Virus record (IMG/VR): IMGVR_UViG_3300020200_002649
Span: 1-22,812 of that record
Reading direction: 5' to 3' (one strand)
Origin: a virus
DNA length: 22,812 nucleotides
Part shown: positions 17,504 to 22,812 of the stretch, piece after piece
Numbering within the stretch: position 1 is the stretch's first letter
Layout of the letters: each line of letters starts with the position of its first letter
Notes under the pieces: generated by a model
The model's database searches: none
Told to the model about the DNA's origin: nothing
What the model saw: the letters and a program-made list of their open reading frames with translations, nothing else
Translations under genes and position numbers: made by a program

Positions 17504-19872
17504 CACTTACCACGCTCCTGACCGAAGTTCCTTCCAGTGCGCGGTCGGCGATCTCGGTCGGAGTCGGGATTTCTGCGGTTCGGATTCGGCGTTCTGGTTA
17601 TCGGTTTCGTACGAGACGGAGGATTCTTTTGCACGTCGCGGCCAGGAATTTCGCGAGGATTGATGGTCGCCGGCCTTGGTCGTCGGTCGTCGTCGCCCCT
17701 CGGAACTATTTCCGTCCGAGGAGGTGGGTCTCCAGGTCCAGGTCGTCGCGCGCGAAGCGGTGGATCGCCGGGACGTCCGTACCTGCCCGGTTCCGTGGTT
17801 CGTTGCGGCGGTGATCCAGGTTCGGGAATGCGAGCGCGAAGCGGTGGGTCCCCCGGTCGCGTGTCGCGGTCTCCCCCCGTTGGCCGATCCGGTGCCGGTC
17901 GCGTGTCGCGGTTTCCCCCCGTGGGCCGATTCGGTGCCGGTCGCGTGTCGCGGTCCCGGGCCGTGCCGTTGCTTGAGCGCCTCTCATCGTCTTTGAAAAC
18001 GTTCGTCACCAATCGTTCCTTCAGATTGCGCGGTTCCCGGCTCGGAGTGGTGGGGCGACTTGAAGTCCTTTGCGGTGCGGACGGAGGAGTCGGCCGTTTT
18101 GATTCCGCTTTTCTGGTGGCCCTCTCCCTTTCCGCTGCGGCGTAACGCGCCTTGGCCGCGTCGTGTGCGGCCTGGCGCTTTTTGTCATTGCGCTGGTCGA
18201 GGATTTGCCTGTCCTCCCAGGTCTGGAAGTCGTAGAACTGCGGGTTTTCGTTGATGTACCTTCCGTCGTCCACGACGCCGCCGGTGCTCGGTTTCGCCGA
18301 GCCCCTCGGGGGCGGGAACTTTCGCTCGTTTACCTTCCTGGCGTCGTCGGCCGTGGGGAAGCGAACTCCCGGCTTCTGCGCCTGGGGGTAACGATCGGCC
18401 GGTTTACCTGGAACGTACGCACCAGGGTCAGGGTACCTGTCGGCAGGCAGGCCGGGAACGTATCCAGGTGGATACTTCACCGGCGGTTTGGCGGGTTCCC
18501 CGGTGGACGGCTTCTGTCTCGGCTTGCCCGCGTTCATGCGGCGGTTGTACTCATCCCTCGCCTCTCGCCTGGCCTGACGCTCCTCGTCGCTTCTGTTTGG
18601 AGCGTTCCAGTATTTTCCTCCAGTTTCCGGATCAACAGTAAAGTTGCCTTCAGCTGGTTTTATTCCCCTCTTGCGCAATTGATTGTTGACGAACCTCTTT
18701 CTGTCCTCTTCGACGGTGAAGTCGGCCCTCGCTTGTCCCCTCGCCTCCCTCTCCTCGTCGCTGCGTCCGTAAGTATGAAGCGATCCGTCGTCGTGTTCGT
18801 GTATTTGGTTGCCCTGAGTCGGGGTTATGCCCTGCTCCCTGAGCGACCGGTTGACGTGCCTCCTCCTGCGCTTCTCGAGGAAGGAGTTGTCCATTCTTTG
18901 ATATGGCTGGCCGCGACCGGGCTTCTTCTTGACTGGTTGCTCGTCCGGCGTTCCGTCGAATATCATTCCGTCACTGTCCCGGTCGATCATGTCGGCCGCG
19001 TCGGTTACCGACACGTTGCCGCCTATGGTTGCCCCGAGCGCCTTCACGGACTGGCGGACGTTCACCGACTTCGTCTTGGTGATCGGACCGCCGGTCACCC
19101 ACGCCCTGCAGGTCCTCTCCGAGGCGCACTTGAAGTCGAAGGCCTCGCAGTACCCGAGGTGGCCGGCTCCGTCGATCGCCTCCCACTCGTCCTTGCCCTT
19201 GGGGCCAGTCACGCCCTTCTCGATGCACGACTTCATCTCGGGCGTGACGATGAACATCGAGCAGTTGCCGCACTTCTGCTTGCGCGCCTGGTCCGCCGAG
19301 ACGTCCCACTCGGCGCCGAGCTTCTTGTAGAAGGCCTCGTTCGGTTCCTTCGGGTTCAGCGGCCCGTACATCGCAGTCTTGATCGCCTTCGCCCTGTTCT
19401 TCAGGTTCGTGGCGATGTCCCTGGTCGCCTTGGGGCACGAGGTGGCCGATTCCTCCTTGACCTTGATCTTCCTCTTCCCCGAGCTGACGGGAATCACCGG
19501 GGCCTTGGCCGGGTCGTAGACGCCGCCGACCACCCCGTCAGGTATCACGGCGAACCTGCACTTGCCGCCGTCCTCGACCTTCTGGGCGATGATCTTGCAC
19601 ACGCCGTTGCCCTCGTACAGGGCGCAGTTGGCGCACCTCACCCCGATGTGCGCGACGACGTTGTCCTTGGCGGCCTCGTAGCCCGCCCAGATCCCGGTCT
19701 CGTCCTCGTTGAACTTCCCGTACTTCCTCGCTATCGCCACAAGCGAGTCGGCTAGCTCCTGCTCCTCGGGCGCGAGCTTGGGTTTGGTCTGGACTGGCTT
19801 CGTCGGTTCCTGCTGGACGACGACCAAGAGCTCGCCTGAGACCAGCTTAGCGAGTAGTTCGTTTGGGTCCAA
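17503..19872 (-). CDS. 789-aa capsid-cassette protein with two HiPIP-like cysteine clusters and repeat-rich tail
   Basis: It starts at TTG 19872 with GGAG upstream. Residues 80-110 (C80-x2-C83-x8-C92-x12-C105, RCANCALYEGNGVCKII and GGKCRFAVIP) resemble the [4Fe-4S] site of high-potential iron-sulfur proteins. Residues 201-255 hold a second set (C201-x2-C204, C216, GYC242, C249, C255). IDRDSDGMIFDGTPDE (about 300) is a linker-like motif seen in phage head proteins. Then come two roughly 65-residue repeats (VN..LR..GI.P..GN ... RSDEER.AR), a PGYVPGLPADRYP repeat, and a Pro/Arg-rich disordered tail with 14-residue repeats. It directly follows the major capsid gene. A minor head or packaged protein is likely; metal binding is inferred. 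Confidence 0.8.
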   Translation of the reverse strand: MDPNELLAKLVSGELLVVVQQEPTKPVQTKPKLAPEEQELADSLVAIARKYGKFNEDETGIWAGYEAAKDNVVAHIGVRCANCALYEGNGVCKIIAQKVEDGGKCRFAVIPDGVVGGVYDPAKAPVIPVSSGKRKIKVKEESATSCPKATRDIATNLKNRAKAIKTAMYGPLNPKEPNEAFYKKLGAEWDVSADQARKQKCGNCSMFIVTPEMKSCIEKGVTGPKGKDEWEAIDGAGHLGYCEAFDFKCASERTCRAWVTGGPITKTKSVNVRQSVKALGATIGGNVSVTDAADMIDRDSDGMIFDGTPDEQPVKKKPGRGQPYQRMDNSFLEKRRRRHVNRSLREQGITPTQGNQIHEHDDGSLHTYGRSDEEREARGQARADFTVEEDRKRFVNNQLRKRGIKPAEGNFTVDPETGGKYWNAPNRSDEERQARREARDEYNRRMNAGKPRQKPSTGEPAKPPVKYPPGYVPGLPADRYPDPGAYVPGKPADRYPQAQKPGVRFPTADDARKVNERKFPPPRGSAKPSTGGVVDDGRYINENPQFYDFQTWEDRQILDQRNDKKRQAAHDAAKARYAAAERERATRKAESKRPTPPSAPQRTSSRPTTPSREPRNLKERLVTNVFKDDERRSSNGTARDRDTRPAPNRPTGGNRDTRPAPDRPTGGDRDTRPGDPPLRARIPEPGSPPQRTTEPGRYGRPGDPPLRARRPGPGDPPPRTEIVPRGDDDRRPRPATINPREIPGRDVQKNPPSRTKPITRTPNPNRRNPDSDRDRRPRTGRNFGQERGK
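17855..17980. repeat. 42-bp tandem repeats encoding 14-residue RDTRPAP.RPTGG. units
   Basis: GGTCGCGTGTCGCGGT occurs at 17855, 17897 and 17939, exactly 42 nt apart; most of the intervening sequence also matches. In the protein they read RDTRPAPNRPTGGN, RDTRPAPDRPTGGD and RDTRPG. A looser GDPPLRAR repeat flanks them. Confidence 0.85.
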
Positions 19873-19893
19873 GGATTTTCTCCGGTTGATTCT

Positions 19894-19909
19894 TGGGACA
19901 ATTGTCCCA
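19894..19909. repeat. 16-nt perfect palindrome TGGGACAATTGTCCCA between capsid and downstream gene
   Basis: Perfect dyad centred on AATT, followed at 19909 by ACGAAA-ATTC-TTTCGT (6-bp stem). Both lie in the intergenic gap before the 789-aa gene's start codon on the minus strand. Confidence 0.6.
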
Positions 19910-19949
19910 CGAAAATTCTTTCGTCGTGGTAAGTCCCCGACAGGACGAC

Positions 19950-19990
19950 GCCCCCGCCCCGGCCGAATGTTCCTCGGCTAGGACGGGGGC
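19950..19990 (-). repeat. GC-rich hairpin after the major capsid gene
   Basis: GCCCCCG (19950-19956) pairs with CGGGGGC (19984-19990), and the stem continues through several pairs to an inner GCCGA/TCGGC stem. There is no T-run. It could attenuate read-through or stabilise the capsid mRNA 3' end, lowering expression of the 789-aa gene relative to capsid. Confidence 0.5.
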
Positions 19991-20017
19991 GACGCCTTCG
20001 CGTCAGCTCAGATCAGA

Positions 20018-21340
20018 TCAGACTGGCGCGCTGTCGAACGTGACCTTGACGAAGGCCTCCGGACGCTTGACCGCGAGCGCCAGGCGCTGCTCGGCCAAGA
20101 TGACGATCGCGTTGCGGACGAAGAAGTCGGCGTGTTGCTCGCTGACCCTGATGTTCGCTTGCTCGCGGTCGTACAGCTGGGCGCCGGTACCGAACGCACC
20201 GACGAGAGCGGTGCCCTCGGCGATTGCCGGTGACTCGACGACCGAGGTCCTCCACAGCCTCGGCTGACCGCCGAGAGCCACGGAAACCGCGACCAGGTAC
20301 TGGCCGTTGTCGTCCTTCGAGAGTTCGATCTTCTCCCAGTCGCTCGGGTGCATGACCACGCCGGTCGGCTCGTAGTAGGCCAAGAAGGACAGGGTCAGGG
20401 CGCGACGAATCGCGTCTCCCCTGTTGTCCCCGGTCTGACCCGACGACCAGTCGTATTCCTGGATTCCCGTCGTCTGGAGGACGCCCCTCAGGTTCTCACC
20501 CGTGCCACTGCCGTTGAGGATCTGCGTGTCCTCGAGGAGGCGCAGGCCGTACATGAGCTCGTTGTCGATGATGCTTCGGAGCTGCGGCTCGTCTGCGAGC
20601 ACATTGCGGTGCGCTGCCTCGTAGTGGGCAAGCGTGCGCACCGAAGCGGACTCTGCGACGAACTGGAGGCTCGACTGTGGCTTCGCAGCGAATGCGGCAC
20701 CATCGCGCTGGGCGACCGGTGCAGCATTGTTGTCGGCAGTCGTGCCAGGCGTCGTGTATCCGAAGTGACGGAAGTACTCGATCGTCGAGGCCGTGGTCGA
20801 GCGCGACGGGAACAAGTCCCTGACTCGCTTCGTCCTCGTCGGCTGGGTGACCATCGGGTCGCGCTGGACTGTTCCGAAGTTCGGATCAGCACCGTTGGCG
20901 AGGTTGCCCGTCGCCATCGAGGTGTAGACGTCCTTTGCGCCGTACTGGGTCAGCGAGCCGTTGAACTGCCACGGAGCTGCCATGTTCGCGCCGTTGCGAC
21001 CGCCCTGGAGCGACTTGAACTCTGGCGATTCGACGAACTGTTGGCCGATCGACCTAGGCGACTGCACCACTGGCGTGATGGCTGCTGCCTGGGCGGCGAT
21101 CGATGCGTCTGCCGAGGTTGAACCCCAGTCCTGCACCTTGCCGAGTGATTCGAGACCCTCGATGAGTCCCTTGATCTCGCGGATGTCGGACATGTTCTTG
21201 TCGAACGCCGACTTCTGCTCGGTGGTCACGACGACCGTTCCGTTGTCCACGCGGAACGAGTCCGCAATTTCCTTGTTCTGCTGCATCTTCTCACGGAGCG
21301 CTGACTGCAACTCGCGGAGTCTGCTCGTGTCTTGCGACAT
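20018..21340 (-). CDS. HK97-fold major capsid protein
   Basis: The 440-aa product begins MSQDTSRLRELQSALREKMQ, a charged helical delta/scaffold-like region to about residue 100. The HK97 fold follows: RDLFPSRSTTASTIEYFRHF, SLQFVAESASVRTLAHYEAA, IDNELMYGLRLLEDTQILNG, ENLRGVLQTTGI, a GVVMHPSDWEKIELSKDDNG segment and GTALVGAFGTGAQLYDREQA near the end. ATG 21340 is chosen because AGGAGG sits 7 nt upstream; the frame extends 27 codons further but without support. Many family members cleave off the N-terminal part during maturation; no protease is visible in the window. This gene identifies the minus-strand block as the late virion cassette. Confidence 0.95.
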   Translation of the reverse strand: MSQDTSRLRELQSALREKMQQNKEIADSFRVDNGTVVVTTEQKSAFDKNMSDIREIKGLIEGLESLGKVQDWGSTSADASIAAQAAAITPVVQSPRSIGQQFVESPEFKSLQGGRNGANMAAPWQFNGSLTQYGAKDVYTSMATGNLANGADPNFGTVQRDPMVTQPTRTKRVRDLFPSRSTTASTIEYFRHFGYTTPGTTADNNAAPVAQRDGAAFAAKPQSSLQFVAESASVRTLAHYEAAHRNVLADEPQLRSIIDNELMYGLRLLEDTQILNGSGTGENLRGVLQTTGIQEYDWSSGQTGDNRGDAIRRALTLSFLAYYEPTGVVMHPSDWEKIELSKDDNGQYLVAVSVALGGQPRLWRTSVVESPAIAEGTALVGAFGTGAQLYDREQANIRVSEQHADFFVRNAIVILAEQRLALAVKRPEAFVKVTFDSAPV

Positions 21341-21467
21341 GTTTTTGCCTCCTGGGCGTTGTATTGTTTGCTGTTGTTTCCAGACAGCGCCAGGTAAGCA
21401 CCCGCTGCTTGCGTCTTGCATTCAAAGTTAGCAGAATACTTGAGTTTGTAGTGTAAGTAGCGTTTTT
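21341..21467 (-). other. leader region of the capsid gene
   Basis: This 127-nt gap is AT-richer than its surroundings and contains the inverted repeat TAGCG/CGCTA, the 10-mer GCTACTTACA (minus strand, 21461-21452) and the AGGAGG before the capsid start. No clean -35/-10 pair is seen, so capsid expression may depend on an upstream late promoter. Confidence 0.4.
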
Positions 21468-21671
21468 TTACTGCGCTATTTCGATTATCAGTCCGCGCCG
21501 CTCCATGTCGTCGTACTCGTCGCGCAGTTTGTCAACCGTTTTCCTATTTTCTGGCGTGTCGGACAGCCCGTAGTGCGACAGCGGCAGTTGGTTGATGGCG
21601 CACAACTGTATTGCCTCCCAGGCCGACAAACCAGCCCCGGCCCTAGGCCTGTCCGCAATCTTGTCGCTCAT
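21468..21671 (-). CDS. 67-aa protein of unknown function upstream of capsid
   Basis: The product MSDKIADRPRAGAGLSAWEA continues IQLCAINQLPLSHYGLSDTP with a charged helical end (DKLRDEYDDMERRGL). GGAGG lies upstream of ATG 21671. It is small and soluble, with no recognised domain. Its position between the kinase-like gene and the capsid gene suggests a head-assembly or scaffold-accessory role, but nothing in the sequence proves it. Confidence 0.65.
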   Translation of the reverse strand: MSDKIADRPRAGAGLSAWEAIQLCAINQLPLSHYGLSDTPENRKTVDKLRDEYDDMERRGLIIEIAQ

Positions 21672-21716
21672 CTCGGTCCTCCAGTGTATCTTTCCGGTCC
21701 GGGTTCGGTGGCAAGG

Positions 21717-22812
21717 TCATTTACTGAATGGGATGGTTATGATCTTCGTTTTGCGAGGTTCGATCTTGCCCCCGTCCGGTGCGGTCCTGTCCTGGAACAG
21801 ATACCTGAAGAGATACGGGTGCTTCACTTCCAACGTCGAGGGCTGGCCCTGCTGCCCGAGCAGGAGCTGGCCAACCAGTTGCGGTTTGGCCGGGTCCTTC
21901 TCCGAGTCCCATATGTACAGCTCGTCGAACAACTGTCGCGCCATGAAGTCTGGGATCATTTGCATGAGGTTCCACTGGATCTGGGAAACGATGTACGGTG
22001 GGACGCCGCGCCCGAACTGACTCTGTCGGTCAATGACCCTCTGCTGCAGGGTGCTCTCGGGGGCGAAGAAATAGTGCGCCACCACGTCGTACCCCATCTT
22101 CCTCCAGTCCGTGATGTCCCTGAAACCGTCGTTGAATTGCCCGCTGGTGTCGTACACGAGGTCCAGCCCCTCCTTGGTCGCGGCTCTCGCCATCACGGCC
22201 GTCACCTGGCGCGACTCGGCGTGAACAAGGCTGGACCCGTTGGGCAGCCTCCTCGCATACCACAGCCTCGCCTCTGGCATCATGATCTTTGCGTCGTCGG
22301 GGTCGGCAACGACAGCGCTGTCGTAGTTGGGTATCCCCGATAGTCCTGTCGTCCGGGCGAGTGTCTTGCCCACGCCTGACGCACCTCCGAGGATGTAAAC
22401 CGTCGGTCTCTGCTGGTCGTTCGGGACGTCGCCCTTCCTCGCCCGCTCGAGGCTGAGTTCGATGTACGGCCTCCAGAGACTCTCCACCCTCGTCTTGTCG
22501 CCCCACGCCGAGAACAAGTCGTCGCCCCCCCTGGAGTGCCCGACCTTGTAGAAGCCCGCGGTGTCCGCACCGCTCTCGAGGAGACGCGGGGGCATCGAGC
22601 TCTGGACGGACAGAAGGCCGAGCTCCCTTGGCAGTGAGTCGTCGATGGGTGAGGCGGACATTCCCGCCTCGGCATCGGGCCCGAATCTCCACGAGGAGCT
22701 CGCAACCCTGTTGCCCCACGGCATCATCGGGTGCGGCATGTCGCCCTGCTCGGGGAACAACTTCTTGCCCGTCGCCCTGCGGACGAGGTTGACCATGGCG
22801 ATCATCTTCTGG
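21717..22812 (-). CDS. zeta-toxin-like P-loop kinase domain protein, N-terminus possibly beyond window
   Basis: Counting from Met at 22805, residues 134-148 (PTVYILGGASGVGKT) are a Walker A motif, followed by VVADPDDAKIMMPE (the zeta-toxin NpDdiK-like element), SLVHAESRQVTAVMARAATK, LVYDTSGQFNDGF and a QQRVIDRQSQFGRGVPP arginine region. Zeta toxins phosphorylate UDP-N-acetylglucosamine or related substrates. The frame has no stop before the window edge, so this may be the C-terminal domain of a longer head protein; the first 120 residues are not recognised. It is encoded just before the capsid gene, so a packaged effector or a structural NTPase are both possible. Confidence 0.75.
   Translation of the reverse strand, partial: QKMIAMVNLVRRATGKKLFPEQGDMPHPMMPWGNRVASSSWRFGPDAEAGMSASPIDDSLPRELGLLSVQSSMPPRLLESGADTAGFYKVGHSRGGDDLFSAWGDKTRVESLWRPYIELSLERARKGDVPNDQQRPTVYILGGASGVGKTLARTTGLSGIPNYDSAVVADPDDAKIMMPEARLWYARRLPNGSSLVHAESRQVTAVMARAATKEGLDLVYDTSGQFNDGFRDITDWRKMGYDVVAHYFFAPESTLQQRVIDRQSQFGRGVPPYIVSQIQWNLMQMIPDFMARQLFDELYIWDSEKDPAKPQLVGQLLLGQQGQPSTLEVKHPYLFRYLFQDRTAPDGGKIEPRKTKIITIPFSK

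Noticed and set aside
17855-17954. CRISPR array suggested by regularly spaced 42-nt repeats
   Set aside because: The spacing sequence is also repeated, the units are in frame with a protein, and no cas genes are near; it is a coding tandem repeat.
17537-19755. Long plus-strand open frames opposite the 789-aa gene, including one of 530 codons
   Set aside because: The minus strand encodes recognisable cysteine motifs, coupled overlaps and in-frame repeats. The plus-strand frames are shadows created by codon bias.

Overview
The window looks like part of a large tailed actinobacteriophage genome, or possibly a prophage. It is GC-rich and densely packed, with many ATGA/GTGA-type overlaps. It carries an HK97-fold major capsid protein, an SSB, a C5 cytosine methyltransferase, a two-gene replication-initiation module, two WhiB-like regulators (a family confined to Actinobacteria and their phages), a tmRNA and a tRNA-Arg(CCU). 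No integrase or obvious attachment site is visible. The host genus cannot be fixed from the sequence alone.

Layout, left to right. (1) 1-500, minus strand: a leaderless 84-aa gene, then an ADP-ribosyltransferase-like gene cut by the window edge. (2) 570-2832, plus strand: small accessory genes driven by phage promoters, ending at a strong terminator. (3) 2833-3640: a long non-coding stretch with repeats and hairpins. It lies directly before the replication module and is a candidate origin. (4) 3657-5031: replisome-organiser-like and helicase-loader-like genes, then two ribbon-helix-helix proteins. (5) 5233-8005, minus strand: an HTH protein, a metallophosphoesterase, a proteasome/HslV-like Ntn hydrolase and a WhiB protein. 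(6) 8066-10476, plus strand: a winged-helix regulator, a second small-gene operon and an XRE-type repressor. (7) 10558-13658: tRNA-Arg, thioredoxin (minus), a second WhiB, a SMARCAL1-like SNF2 helicase and the tmRNA. (8) 13659-16902: two small minus genes diverging from SSB, the methyltransferase and a DUF1599-like protein. (9) 16899-22812, minus strand: a virion and late cassette with a zeta-toxin-like kinase, a small protein, the major capsid protein, a 789-aa cysteine-cluster protein with a repeat-rich tail, a staphylococcal-nuclease-like protein and a coiled-coil protein.

The least expected signals are regulatory or very small. A recurrent promoter class (TTGCAA, 17-nt spacer, GTAGYGT-like -10) serves several operons. 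About eight genes have their start codon only 6-7 nt after a -10 hexamer, so they are probably translated from leaderless mRNAs. Two operons encode near-identical 18-residue hydrophobic microproteins, each overlapping its upstream gene in the same way. A 15-nt sequence, GACGGTGGCGGATGA, recurs at promoters and in the putative origin. The methyltransferase appears to start at CTG. The 789-aa capsid-cassette protein has two cysteine clusters resembling those of high-potential iron-sulfur proteins. All functional statements rest on motif recognition by eye; no database search was run.
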